Assembly (NCBI RefSeq): GCF_023169885.1 | Contig: NZ_AP025516.1 | Span: forward strand, 1,116,001 to 1,180,000 | DNA length: 64,000 bases | DNA from: Desulfofustis limnaeus | GTDB taxonomy: Bacteria > Desulfobacterota > Desulfobulbia > Desulfobulbales > Desulfocapsaceae | Direction: 5' to 3' | Shown: piece after piece, positions 1 to 8,137 of the stretch | Numbering within the stretch: the first letter of the stretch is position 1 | Layout: each line of letters begins with the position of its first letter | Notes under the pieces: model-generated | What the model saw: only the letters and a program-made list of their open reading frames with translations | Told to the model about the DNA's origin: nothing | Database searches by the model: none | Made by a program: the position numbers and the translations under genes

Positions 1-794
1 TCTCCTTGATCGGTCTCCTGCAGGATCACCTCGCCGCTTTGCTCGGCCCTGACTCGCTGCAGAACGTCCACCGGTACCTTGGGCAGCAGGATGCCCTGCA
101 ACGCCCGGCTGGCCGTATGCAGATCGACCCGGCTGCCGTCGAACAGCAGGGACAGCGCCGAAGGCACCGTGGCCGGGGCCAGTGCCAGCAGCTCGGTCAG
201 CCCCTCGTTGCCGCCGGCGGTGACCCGGTCCGCGTTCGGACCGACCAGGCGGGCGGCGACCGCGTCACCGGTAATCCTGGCCTGGGTCTGCGACTCCTGG
301 ATGGTGTTTTGCGCCAAGGCCAGTGATTCCTGCAGGGATTGTTCGATGTTCGAGTTGAACCAGTAATCGACGCTCGAGGATATGAACTGCAGGGAGACGA
401 AGAACAACAAAATGGTGGGGAGCAGCGACAGGCTGAGAAAGGAGATCACCAGCTTGCTTCTAAGGCGGCTACCCATGATGTTCATCTGCCGCTCGAAGAT
501 CAGCTCGGCCAGGTAGCGCAGGATGAGAAAGAGGACGAGCAGAATGAGGACGACGTTGAGGTTGATCAGCGCAAAGACGATGATGGTGCTGGAAAAAGGC
601 AGCTCGAAGTCATGCTCGAAAAGCCGCCCCTGCAGCCAGGTGAAGACCGGGATCAGGGCGATACAGACGTAGATGATGCGCCGCACCATCCGTCTCTTCA
701 GCAGCCGCTGTTTCTTGATCTGAGCCGGCACCGGGCTGTGCGGGTCGGAACCGGGGGGAAAGGCCGGTTCATCATGGGCGGCGTGGAGGTTCAT
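1..794 (-). CDS. NtrY-type sensor histidine kinase, N-terminal part (cut by window edge)
   Basis: Only about 264 N-terminal residues are visible, reading leftwards from an ATG at 794 and running off the left edge without a stop. The translation has a hydrophilic start, then three hydrophobic stretches at roughly residues 38-58, 66-95 and 108-132. The last is followed by FISSSVDYWF and a long helical stretch rich in Gln and Glu. This layout and the wording around the third membrane segment (GSRLRSKLVISFLSLSLLP) match the N-terminus of NtrY-family kinases, inner-membrane sensors that phosphorylate an NtrC/NtrX-type sigma-54 activator. HAMP, PAS and kinase domains would lie outside the window. 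The gene starts 26 bases downstream of the DUF4390 gene on the same strand, a pairing common in related bacteria. No good ribosome binding site is visible before 794, so the start is provisional. Confidence 0.78.
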   Translation of the reverse strand, partial: MNLHAAHDEPAFPPGSDPHSPVPAQIKKQRLLKRRMVRRIIYVCIALIPVFTWLQGRLFEHDFELPFSSTIIVFALINLNVVLILLVLFLILRYLAELIFERQMNIMGSRLRSKLVISFLSLSLLPTILLFFVSLQFISSSVDYWFNSNIEQSLQESLALAQNTIQESQTQARITGDAVAARLVGPNADRVTAGGNEGLTELLALAPATVPSALSLLFDGSRVDLHTASRALQGILLPKVPVDVLQRVRAEQSGEVILQETDQG

Positions 795-820
795 CGCAAG
801 CGTTGTCGGTTAATGCGTGG

Positions 821-1402
821 TTAGTACATGAATTCTACCGTATACCAATCGGTGTCCAGATCCCACCAGGAGATGAAGGGGACGACCGTATGGAGAGCGA
901 GGGGCAGCGTTTTCTTGTGCAGGTCGGCCTTGATCCGCAATCGGTATTTGGTGTCCGGAGCCAGCTCCGCCAGGGCGATGATCCGCATGCCGTTAATCTC
1001 GTTGAGCAGCTGCAGCGCTTCGGGATAGGAGTGAACGGTCTGGCGTCGTCCACCGTTCTCCTCGGTCTCGACCACGTAGGTTTCCTTGAGTGTATCAAAG
1101 GAAAGCGTATGAGAAAAGTTCAGTGAGGCCAGCTCCTCGTCGAACCAGCCGGACTGGCTCTTTTCCAGGCTGACGAAAAAGGTGAAGCGGATCGGGATAC
1201 CGCTGTACAGACCTTCCTCCATGGCGGAGGTGACACTGTTGCGCAGCTCCCCGAAAAGGAGTAAATCGCTTTCCGAGGTGGTGAGGATAATGTCGGTGAG
1301 GTGCGGGCCGGACGGCTCCGGTGGTGTCGAGAAGGCCCGGCCGGCACAGCAGACGGCGACAAGCAATAAGACGGCGCAACTGAAAGAACGTATCGACATC
1401 AA
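821..1402 (-). CDS. DUF4390 family secreted protein
   Basis: A 193-residue protein whose first ~25 residues form a signal peptide (hydrophobic run SFSCAVLLLVAVCCAG). The mature part is a single beta-rich domain with motifs typical of DUF4390: an early LLLFGELRNSVTSAMEEGLYSGIPIRFTFF-like stretch and a C-terminal PFISWWDLDTDWYTVEF ending. The biochemical role of DUF4390 is not known. It lies directly upstream of the NtrY-like kinase on the same strand (26 bases between them), so the two are probably co-transcribed, and a periplasmic accessory role for the sensor is a reasonable inference. Transcription would come from the intergenic region to the right. Confidence 0.8.
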   Translation of the reverse strand: MMSIRSFSCAVLLLVAVCCAGRAFSTPPEPSGPHLTDIILTTSESDLLLFGELRNSVTSAMEEGLYSGIPIRFTFFVSLEKSQSGWFDEELASLNFSHTLSFDTLKETYVVETEENGGRRQTVHSYPEALQLLNEINGMRIIALAELAPDTKYRLRIKADLHKKTLPLALHTVVPFISWWDLDTDWYTVEFMY

Positions 1403-1469
1403 TGTAATCTATCCTTAGGCGCTCGATCCCCACGGATCGGCAGACCGGAAAAAGCTCGGTTAAGAGAAG

Positions 1470-1484
1470 CGGGCGAGTCGCCCG
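1470..1484. promoter_or_regulatory. 15-base palindrome, possible operator
   Basis: CGGGCGAGTCGCCCG reads the same on both strands apart from the centre base. It has no loop large enough for an RNA hairpin, so a protein-binding site is more likely than a terminator. It lies 68 bases upstream of the DUF4390 start. The bound protein is unknown. Confidence 0.3.
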
Positions 1485-1642
1485 ATCGCGCTTTGGCTTG
1501 GGCCTAATCTACCTGAAAACAATAGATATGTCCATTGGTTGTTGGTCGGTTTCAAGGTGCCGTCGGGCCGCTGCGCCAGGGTAGCCGGGTGCGCTACCGC
1601 TCCGGTCGACGGGGCTCGGGAGGCCGGATGAGTTCGAGACCG

Positions 1643-1671
1643 TTGCATTTTTGCCGTTATGCCGGTATATA
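1643..1671 (+). promoter_or_regulatory. Possible sigma-70 promoter for the DUF134 gene
   Basis: TTGCAT at 1643-1648 and TATATA at 1666-1671 are 17 bases apart, with a second -10-like register (TATAAG) two bases further on. The start codon at 1733 lies about 55 bases downstream. The -35 match is only three of six. Confidence 0.35.
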
Positions 1672-1732
1672 AGTGAGTCTTACCGGCTGCCGGCGGGTGT
1701 CGGGCTCAGCTGTAATCAGGAAGACGGTTCTT

Positions 1733-2020
1733 ATGTCACCACGACCGAAAAAGATGCGGCGCTGTGAAGGTTCGTTCTGCGGCCGGGCCTTCAAGCCGAC
1801 CGGGACGCCGCTCAACGAACTGACGCCGATCGCTCTCCATCGCGATGAACTGGAGGCTCTGCGGCTCTGCGACGTGGAGGGGCTGACCCAGGAGGAGGCC
1901 GGCCTGCGCATGGGGGTCTCCCGCGGCACCGTCCAGCGCATCATCACCGGCGCCCGGAAGAAGACGGCAACGGCGCTCACCGAAGGACAGGCCCTGGTCT
2001 TTATCGACAGCGAGAGCTGA
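1733..2020 (+). CDS. DUF134 (UPF0251) family helix-turn-helix protein
   Basis: A 95-residue protein beginning MSPRPKKMRRC, as is usual for the DUF134 family. It has an N-terminal Cys-containing basic stretch followed by a sigma-70 region-4-like helix-turn-helix (LTQEEAGLRMGVSRGTVQRII, residues about 49-69). DUF134 proteins are presumed DNA-binding regulators, often linked to metal or iron-sulphur genes; the target here is unknown. An upstream TTG at 1673 in the same frame is open, but the ATG at 1733 is preceded by AGGAAGA at suitable spacing and gives the normal family N-terminus. Its stop codon abuts the stop codon of the convergent prfC gene with no bases between. Confidence 0.85.
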   Translation: MSPRPKKMRRCEGSFCGRAFKPTGTPLNELTPIALHRDELEALRLCDVEGLTQEEAGLRMGVSRGTVQRIITGARKKTATALTEGQALVFIDSES

Positions 2021-3607
2021 TCAGGTGATTTCCCTGGTCTTGCGGAACTCGATGTCGGGCCATTTCTCCATGAAGAATCTCAGCATCCATTCGCTTTCCG
2101 CCAGATAGGTGAGAAACCCCTCGGCATCGTAGGCCAGCACGTGCTGGTTGGCCTGTTCGAAGCGGGCCAGCTTCTTCTTGTCCGGGCAGTCCACCCAGCG
2201 CGCCGCCCCGAAACGGACCGGTTCGTAAATGGCGTCCACGCCGTACTCGTTTTTCAGCCGGGCCATGGTCACCTCGAACTGCAGCACGCCCACCGCGCCC
2301 ATCACGTAATCGGAACCCACCAGCGGTCTGAAGACCTGGATCGCCCCCTCTTCGGCCAATTGTACCAGCCCTTTCTGCAGCTGCTTCAGCTTCAGCGGGT
2401 TTTTCAGCAGGACCCGGCGAAAGTGTTCCGGCGCGAAGTTGGGGATGCCGGTGAACTTGAGCGGCTCCTTGGTGCTGAAGGTGTCGCCGATCTTGATCGT
2501 GCCGTGGTTGGGCAGGCCGATGATGTCGCCGGGCCAGGCCTCTTCCACATGCTCCCGGTCCTGGGCCATGAAGATGATCGCTCCGGCCAGCGTGATATCC
2601 TTGTTCAAGCGGTGGTGCCTGACCTTCATGCCCTTGGTGAAGGAGCCTGAACAGACGCGCAAAAACGCGATACGGTCGCGATGAGCCGGGTTCATGTTGG
2701 CCTGGATCTTGAAGACGAAACCGGAGAACTGTTCCTCGTTCGGCGTCACGACCCGCGTCTCGCTCTGGCGCGGACCGGGCGGCGGGGCCATCTCGACGAA
2801 GGTGTCGAGCATCTCCTGGACGCCGAAGTTGTTGATCGCCGAGCCGAAAAAGACCGGGGTCTGGGAGGCCTTCAGATACTGCTGGTAGGTGAACGGGCTG
2901 GCGGCGCCCTCGAGCAGCTCCAGGTCCTCGCGCAGGTCGTCGGCCTGGGCGCCGAGCAGCCGGTCCAGCTGCGGGTCGTCCAGGCTGTCGATGGTGATCA
3001 CCTGCTGGTCGCGGGTCTCGGCGCCGGGGGTGAAGAGCCGCAGATTCTTTCGGTAGAGGTTGTAGACGCCCCTGAACCGCTTGCCCATGCCGATCGGCCA
3101 GGACAGCGGAGCGCATTCGATCTGCAACTTGTCCTCGATCTCGTCGAGCAACTCCAGCGGCGAGCGGCCCTCCCGGTCCAGCTTGTTGATGAAGGTGATC
3201 AACGGCGTGTTGCGCATCCGGCAGACCTCCATCAACTTTTCGGTCTGGGTCTCAACCCCTTTGGCGCTGTCGATGACCATCACCGCGGAGTCGACGGCGG
3301 TCAATACCCGGTAGGTGTCTTCCGAGAAGTCCTGGTGGCCGGGGGTGTCGAGCAGGTTTACTTCATAATCGCGATAGGTGAACTTCATCACCGAGGTGGT
3401 CACCGAGATACCGCGTTCCTGCTCCACCTTCATCCAGTCGCTGGTCGCGTGCCGCTCCGCCTTGCGCGACTTGACGGCGCCGGCGAGGTTGATGGCGCCG
3501 CCGAAGAGCAGCAGCTTTTCGGTCAAGGTGGTCTTGCCGGCATCGGGATGACTGATGATGCCAAAGGTGCGCCGGCGGCTGATTTCTCTGTCCAGGGTAC
3601 TGCTCAT
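2021..3607 (-). CDS. prfC: Peptide chain release factor 3 (RF3)
   Basis: A 528-residue translational GTPase. The P-loop [14 protein letters not shown] lies near residues 19-32, the G3 motif DTPGHQDF near 87-94 and the G4 motif NKLDRE near 141-146. The EF-Tu-like domain II and the RF3-specific C-terminal domain follow. The total length is normal for RF3. RF3 speeds the release of RF1 or RF2 from the ribosome after peptide hydrolysis, using GTP. The short spacing between GTPase motifs and the YRKNLRLF region distinguish it from EF-G and from tetracycline-resistance proteins. The gene stands alone on the minus strand, divergent from rfbB and convergent with the DUF134 gene. Confidence 0.96.
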   Translation of the reverse strand: MSSTLDREISRRRTFGIISHPDAGKTTLTEKLLLFGGAINLAGAVKSRKAERHATSDWMKVEQERGISVTTSVMKFTYRDYEVNLLDTPGHQDFSEDTYRVLTAVDSAVMVIDSAKGVETQTEKLMEVCRMRNTPLITFINKLDREGRSPLELLDEIEDKLQIECAPLSWPIGMGKRFRGVYNLYRKNLRLFTPGAETRDQQVITIDSLDDPQLDRLLGAQADDLREDLELLEGAASPFTYQQYLKASQTPVFFGSAINNFGVQEMLDTFVEMAPPPGPRQSETRVVTPNEEQFSGFVFKIQANMNPAHRDRIAFLRVCSGSFTKGMKVRHHRLNKDITLAGAIIFMAQDREHVEEAWPGDIIGLPNHGTIKIGDTFSTKEPLKFTGIPNFAPEHFRRVLLKNPLKLKQLQKGLVQLAEEGAIQVFRPLVGSDYVMGAVGVLQFEVTMARLKNEYGVDAIYEPVRFGAARWVDCPDKKKLARFEQANQHVLAYDAEGFLTYLAESEWMLRFFMEKWPDIEFRKTREIT

Positions 3608-3623
3608 CGGGGAAAATTTGTCC

Positions 3624-3652
3624 TTTGCTATTTACCGGGGAGTGGGTATAAC
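3624..3652 (+). promoter_or_regulatory. Possible sigma-70 promoter for rfbB-rfbC
   Basis: TTTGCT at 3624-3629 and TATAAC at 3647-3652 are separated by 17 bases. The -10 matches five of six consensus bases and the -35 three of six. It lies in the divergent prfC/rfbB gap, about 60 bases upstream of the chosen rfbB start. Confidence 0.45.
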
Positions 3653-3714
3653 CATGCCTTGGAAAAAAACATGAACAATAGGCCCTTTCCCATAGATTGC
3701 AAGAGAAATGCGAA

Positions 3715-4812
3715 ATGAACGATGAAAAAAGAACCCTGCTGGTGACCGGCGGCTGCGGCTTCATCGGCTGCAATTTCGTACGCCTGGTCAACCGGGAGCT
3801 GCCGCACTGGCGGCTGATCAACCTGGATAAGCTCACCTACGCGGGCAACCTGCAGAGCCTCGCCGGTGTCGAGGAAAATGAGCGGTACCGTTTTGTCTGC
3901 GGCGACATCGGTGACGCTGAGTTGGTGGAGCGGTTGTTTGGCGAGGAGCAGATCGACACCGTCGTCCATTTTGCCGCCGAGTCTCACGTGGATCGCTCCA
4001 TCGTCGGGCCCGGCGAATTCATCCGCACCAATATCGTCGGCACCTTCACGCTGCTCGAGGCGGCCCGCCGCCACTGGCCGGGGCAGAACGGCGGCGAGGC
4101 CCGCCGCTTTCTGCATATCAGCACCGACGAGGTGTATGGATCGCTCGGCGCCACCGGGCTGTTCAGCGAGACCACCCCGTACGATCCCCGCTCGCCCTAT
4201 TCCGCCTCGAAGGCCTCGTCCGATCATCTTGTTTCCGCCTATTTCCATACCTACGGGCTGCCCGCGGTGATCACCAACTGCTCCAACAACTACGGGCCCT
4301 ACCAGTTCCCGGAAAAGCTGATCCCGCTGGTCTGCAACAACGCGCTGCAGGGCCTGACCTTGCCGGTCTACGGGGACGGCAAGAACATCCGTGACTGGCT
4401 CCATGTGGAGGATCATTGCCGGGCGCTGGTGGCCGTGCTGCAGCGGGGGCGGCCGGGACACCATTACAACGTCGGCGGCAACAGCGAGATGGCCAACATC
4501 GACGTGGTCCGGATGATCTGCGATCTTCTCGACCAGCGGGTCGGCCTGTTGCCCGACGGCCGGCAGCACCGGGAGCTGATCACCTTCGTGCGCGATCGCC
4601 TGGGCCATGACCGGCGCTACGCCATCGACGCCAGCAAGATCAAGGCGGAGATCGGCTGGCAGCCCGCCATCCGCTTCGCCGACGGGCTGGCTGCCACCAT
4701 CGATTGGTACCTGGAGCACCGGGCCTGGCTGGAGGCGGTGCTTGACGGTTCCTATCAGGACTACTACCGCACCATGTACGGCCACGCCGAAGGCGCAGCA
4801 GATCTGGGGTGA
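3715..4812 (+). CDS. rfbB: dTDP-glucose 4,6-dehydratase
   Basis: A 365-residue short-chain dehydrogenase/reductase of the extended type. The Rossmann glycine motif TGGCGFIG lies at residues 9-16, the TDE catalytic group in STDEVYG near 140-146, and the YSASK pair (catalytic Tyr and Lys) near 162-166. It converts dTDP-glucose to dTDP-4-keto-6-deoxyglucose, the second step towards dTDP-L-rhamnose and other deoxysugars for cell-surface polysaccharides. A TTG at 3697 is in frame, but the ATG at 3715 gives the usual short N-terminus before the nucleotide-binding motif. rfbC follows after four bases. The pathway partners rfbA and rfbD are not in this window, so the final sugar cannot be deduced. 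Confidence 0.95.
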   Translation: MNDEKRTLLVTGGCGFIGCNFVRLVNRELPHWRLINLDKLTYAGNLQSLAGVEENERYRFVCGDIGDAELVERLFGEEQIDTVVHFAAESHVDRSIVGPGEFIRTNIVGTFTLLEAARRHWPGQNGGEARRFLHISTDEVYGSLGATGLFSETTPYDPRSPYSASKASSDHLVSAYFHTYGLPAVITNCSNNYGPYQFPEKLIPLVCNNALQGLTLPVYGDGKNIRDWLHVEDHCRALVAVLQRGRPGHHYNVGGNSEMANIDVVRMICDLLDQRVGLLPDGRQHRELITFVRDRLGHDRRYAIDASKIKAEIGWQPAIRFADGLAATIDWYLEHRAWLEAVLDGSYQDYYRTMYGHAEGAADLG

Positions 4813-4816
4813 GCGC

Positions 4817-5362
4817 ATGCAGATCGTGAAAACCGCCATCCCCGAGGTGCTGATTGTCGAGCCGAAGGTATTCGGCGACGACCGGGGGTTTTTCATGGAG
4901 AGCTACAATCGCCGCACCTGGCGGGAGTTGACCGGACTCGATACGGAGTTCGTGCAGGACAACCATTCCCGATCGTCGCGTGGGGTGCTGCGCGGCATCC
5001 ATTACCAGATCCGGCAGCCGCAGGGTAAACTGGTGCGGGTGGTGGCCGGGGAGGTCTTCGATGTGGCCGTCGATCTGCGGCGCTCGTCGCCGACGTTCGG
5101 CCGGTGGGCCGGCGTCGTGCTGAGCGCGGAGAACAAGCGGCAATTCTGGGTGCCGCCCGGATTCGGCCACGCCTTTCTGGTCCTTTCCGCGGCCGCCGAT
5201 TTTCTCTACAAGGCGACTCATTATTACGCCCCTCAGCATGAGCGGGCGATCATCTGGGACGATCCCGATCTGGCCATCGACTGGCCCGGCGGTCTGTCCC
5301 CGGTGCTTTCCGCCAAGGATGCGGCCGCCCCCCGTTTTGCCGCGGCCGAGGTCTACGACTAA
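4817..5362 (+). CDS. rfbC: dTDP-4-dehydrorhamnose 3,5-epimerase
   Basis: A 181-residue cupin-fold epimerase of the RmlC family. It has the characteristic DDRGFFMESYN start, the RGIHYQ motif with the catalytic His (near residues 58-63), and the YKATHYYAP motif (near 131-139) with the active-site Tyr. It acts on the product of rfbB. The ATG at 4817 follows the rfbB stop by four bases, so the two genes are almost certainly one transcript. Its TAA overlaps the stop codon of the leftward kinase gene, making a tight tail-to-tail junction with no room for a shared terminator. Confidence 0.94.
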   Translation: MQIVKTAIPEVLIVEPKVFGDDRGFFMESYNRRTWRELTGLDTEFVQDNHSRSSRGVLRGIHYQIRQPQGKLVRVVAGEVFDVAVDLRRSSPTFGRWAGVVLSAENKRQFWVPPGFGHAFLVLSAAADFLYKATHYYAPQHERAIIWDDPDLAIDWPGGLSPVLSAKDAAAPRFAAAEVYD

Positions 5363-6684
5363 TCGCCCCGCGGTGCCAGGCTGCGCACGGCGCGCACTGA
5401 AAATCGGCAATCCTTGTCCTGCGGGGCGGCGTAGCCCATCTCCCCATTCACATACCAGCATTCCGTTTTCCCATGGTGGTCGCAGGTCCAGAACCAGCGG
5501 CCGGTCCGGGGAAAGATCGGGTGCAGGTGCGGGATGGCGGCGTGGTCGAGGAGCGACAGTAATTCGTTGACGGTCGGCAACCGCCAGGGAGTGCGGAGAT
5601 CGTCGGCTGCCAGAGCGGCGCACCAGGATGCGGCGTCCTGCCAGCTGAGCGGGTAGGGGCTTGGATCCCGGCGCCAGGCTAGACCGGTGGCATGGTCGAT
5701 GATGGTGTCGCCGGCGTGTTCGAAGCTGTTGACGATCGGAACTGCCGGTCGATCCAGCCGATTCAGGCCGAACCGCTCCCGGGCCCGCTGACCGCACTGG
5801 TTGTCGGGGCTGCTGCGTAATCGATATCTTTCGTGACGCTCGAGCTGGTCGTTCACGTCAGCGCTGGGTACCGGTTGCAACGGTAGCGCCGCCAGCGCCC
5901 GGCGCATGGCGTCGGCGCTCGGGAAGCGCCGTTGCGGGTCCCATTGCAGGCCGGTGTGAAAGAAGTCGTCCCAGCTGGCATCGTAGGTCGCATCGATCAG
6001 GGACAGCGGGAAACTCTGCATGCCGGGCAGGGTGCCGGTCAGCAGCCGGTAGAGCAGGACGGCGCTACCGTAGAGGTCGGCCCGGCCATCCACCCGATGC
6101 GGGTCTTTCCGCTGTTCCGGCGGGGTATAGTAGGGTGAGCCGATCTGCATGTTGTCGGGCCCGGAGAAGGAGAGGGAGTCGGCCAGGGCCATCCCGAAAT
6201 CACAGAGTTTCACCGTGTCGTCATCGGTCACCAGGATGTTGTGCGGTTTGATGTCCCGGTGCACAATGCGCTGGTGATGCAGATAGGCCAGTGCGTCGAG
6301 AATCTGGAGGCCGTAGCGGACCAAGGTCTCCGGTCGGATCGGGCGGGACGGCTGTTCGATCTGAAACTGCTCGCCGATCATTATGCCCAGGTTGTTGCAA
6401 TAATACTCCATGACCAGGTAGGGCCGCCCCTGCTGGTCCCGATCGTAATCCCAGACGGCGGCCAGGTTGGGGTGTTGCAGGCTGGCGAGGATGCGGGCCT
6501 CGGCGGTGAAGATCTCCTCCAGCCGGTCGTTGCCGAGCGTGATCTCGAGCGCTTCCGACGGCTGCAGGACCTTCAGGGCGACGATCTTGTCGATCTCCGG
6601 GTGGATGGCCTTGTAGACCACACCCATGCCGCCTTTGCCCAGCCGTTTGAGCACCAGATATTTACCGACGCTGAACGGTTTCAT
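5359..6684 (-). CDS. Ser/Thr protein kinase with C-terminal DUF1566 domain
   Basis: A 441-residue protein. The Hanks-type kinase domain fills about residues 1-290: glycine loop GKGGMGVVYK (17-25), Lys38 in ALKVL, catalytic HRDIKPHN (142-149), DFG (162-164) and a GSPYYTPPEQ activation-segment end. After a short basic linker, residues about 330-440 form a DUF1566 (Lcl-type) domain, with GLAWRRDPSPYPLSWQDAASWC and the tryptophan-rich WRLPTVNELLSLLD signature. No membrane segment is seen, which is unusual for bacterial kinases with a sensor-like C-terminus. The start at 6684 (MKPFSVGKYLV) is chosen because it lies two bases after the phosphoesterase stop; the longer frame to 6786 would run into that gene. 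Substrates are unknown. Confidence 0.88.
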   Translation of the reverse strand: MKPFSVGKYLVLKRLGKGGMGVVYKAIHPEIDKIVALKVLQPSEALEITLGNDRLEEIFTAEARILASLQHPNLAAVWDYDRDQQGRPYLVMEYYCNNLGIMIGEQFQIEQPSRPIRPETLVRYGLQILDALAYLHHQRIVHRDIKPHNILVTDDDTVKLCDFGMALADSLSFSGPDNMQIGSPYYTPPEQRKDPHRVDGRADLYGSAVLLYRLLTGTLPGMQSFPLSLIDATYDASWDDFFHTGLQWDPQRRFPSADAMRRALAALPLQPVPSADVNDQLERHERYRLRSSPDNQCGQRARERFGLNRLDRPAVPIVNSFEHAGDTIIDHATGLAWRRDPSPYPLSWQDAASWCAALAADDLRTPWRLPTVNELLSLLDHAAIPHLHPIFPRTGRWFWTCDHHGKTECWYVNGEMGYAAPQDKDCRFSVRAVRSLAPRGD

Positions 6685-6686
6685 AC

Positions 6687-7418
6687 TCAGTGCAGCCGAC
6701 GGGCGTTGATCTCGGGAAACCCTTTGAGGTGCAGCAACCGCACGGTGGTCTCCACGTCGTAGGCGACGGCCCGGACCTCCAGACACGAGCGCTCATCGTC
6801 CCAGATGCCGTATTTCGCCCGGTTGTCCTGATCGTCCCGCGGTTGTCCGACGCTACCGCAGACCAGCAGATGACGGCAGCCGGCGTTAAGACTGGTGCAG
6901 CCGATGGCCAGCGGCGTTGTCGATAGGTCTCCGGCCGGGGACAGGGCGAAATGGTTCAGCAGATGGGTATGGCCGGCGAAACAGAGCGGTTCGGGGTAGC
7001 TGGCAAAGATACGGCGGAGCCGCGGCGGTGAAGGTTCGAACAGGTATTCGGTGGGGGAGGCCGGCGGGCAGCCATGCAAGAACCGGATGGTGTCGCGGAC
7101 CAGGACCGGCGGTAGCTCGGCCAGCCACTCACGGCTGGCCGCTGACAGCAGTTCTTTGGTCAAGGCCAGGGAATGGCGACAGGTGGGGTTGAGCAGCCGG
7201 AAATAGCCATCATGGGTCAGGGCCAGTTCGTGATTGCCGCAGACGGAGATGATGTTGCGGGCGATCAGAGTCCTGACCACCCGTTCCGGTTCCGGGCCGT
7301 AGCCGACATTATCACCGAGGCTGACGGTGGCGTCGATGGACTGCTCGTCCAGATCCACCAGCACCGCATCCAGGGCTTGGCTGTTGCCGTGAATATCGGC
7401 GATGACCGCGATCCTCAT
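6687..7418 (-). CDS. Calcineurin-like metallophosphoesterase
   Basis: A 243-residue protein with all the metal-binding motifs of the family: DIHGN (D8, H10), LGDNVGYG (near 38-45), CGNHE (near 64-68) and the C-terminal AGHTH (near 155-159). The fold includes both protein phosphatases and nucleotide or phosphodiester hydrolases, so the substrate cannot be read from sequence. It sits upstream of the Ser/Thr kinase on the same strand with two bases between, which suggests, without proof, that it could reverse the kinase's action. The ATG at 7418 is chosen because the first metal motif then starts at residue 8, the normal position; the upstream open frame overlaps the DUF2231 gene. Confidence 0.87.
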   Translation of the reverse strand: MRIAVIADIHGNSQALDAVLVDLDEQSIDATVSLGDNVGYGPEPERVVRTLIARNIISVCGNHELALTHDGYFRLLNPTCRHSLALTKELLSAASREWLAELPPVLVRDTIRFLHGCPPASPTEYLFEPSPPRLRRIFASYPEPLCFAGHTHLLNHFALSPAGDLSTTPLAIGCTSLNAGCRHLLVCGSVGQPRDDQDNRAKYGIWDDERSCLEVRAVAYDVETTVRLLHLKGFPEINARRLH

Positions 7419-7440
7419 GGTTGCCGGGGCTCGAGCGCTT

Positions 7441-7866
7441 TCAGCCGCCCCAGACCAATTCGCCGCCGCTGTAACCGAGGCCGCCGCAGATTGCCAGGCT
7501 GAGCAGATAGAAGCGGAACAGGACCGCCTGTGAAGCGCCACGGCGCTGGTAGACAACCGTGGTGGCCAATACCCCGGTCAGCACCACGCCGAGGATCAAC
7601 TTGATGACGATCCAGCGGTTGACGTCGCCGGCGAAGACATGCTGCCAATCGAGCAGCCCGGCGATATAGGTGGGGATGACGAAGACCAGGGCGAGAACGA
7701 TACAGTGGAAGGCCGTCCGATCCAGGTTGAGATCGGGCCTTTTCCAATGGACCAGCGAGAAGAGCACCGCCCCCACGACCATACCCATGGGCAGATGGAC
7801 GACAATCGGGTGAATGGGGTGGGAAAAGCCCATTACCGCCAGCAGATTATAAAATCCCTCGATCAT
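7441..7866 (-). CDS. DUF2231 family integral membrane protein
   Basis: A 141-residue protein with four predicted membrane helices, at about residues 22-42, 54-72, 84-103 and 114-132. Near the start is the family signature HPIHPIVVHLPMG. Its several membrane-proximal His residues could bind haem or metal, as has been suggested for related DUF2231 proteins, but this is not shown. It precedes the phosphoesterase and kinase genes on the same strand with 22 bases between, so the three probably form one operon read leftwards from the gap at 7867-8137. Confidence 0.8.
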   Translation of the reverse strand: MIEGFYNLLAVMGFSHPIHPIVVHLPMGMVVGAVLFSLVHWKRPDLNLDRTAFHCIVLALVFVIPTYIAGLLDWQHVFAGDVNRWIVIKLILGVVLTGVLATTVVYQRRGASQAVLFRFYLLSLAICGGLGYSGGELVWGG

Positions 7867-8137
7867 AGGAAACCTCCGTTAGAGCGTTTATGGATACGTT
7901 CTCTGACGTGGGTGACGCAGCCGGTTGTCTCTCCACCCAGCACGACCGTCAGGTAAGGCCGCTGTTGCGGCCTTTGCTGAAAATGATAACCATTGATCGT
8001 GGAAAAAACACGGACCCGTGCGGCGCCGGGCATATTTTTGGTTCATCAGGCGCACACGTACCCATCTCGGACCAGGCAGGCGAAGGGCAGTGCCGGAAAT
8101 CGCCTTGCGAAGGCAGAAGCTGGATGCCTTCTGGCGG

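Larger units (their letters stand above)
1403..1732. other. Divergent intergenic region (330 bases)
   Basis: No convincing gene is seen here; the short open frames have no family resemblance and poor start sites. The stretch separates the leftward DUF4390-NtrY pair from the rightward DUF134 gene, so it must hold both promoters. It contains a 15-base near-palindrome at 1470-1484 (CGGGCGA-G-TCGCCCG) and a possible rightward promoter at 1643-1671. Confidence 0.6.

Noticed and set aside
2681-3718. Rightward open frame of 345 codons opposite prfC
   Set aside because: prfC on the other strand is unambiguous; the frame is its shadow.
3628-4896. Long leftward open frame of 422 codons opposite rfbB
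   Set aside because: It lies antisense to a clear rfbB. Its translation is low-complexity and typical of the mirror frame of a GC-rich gene.
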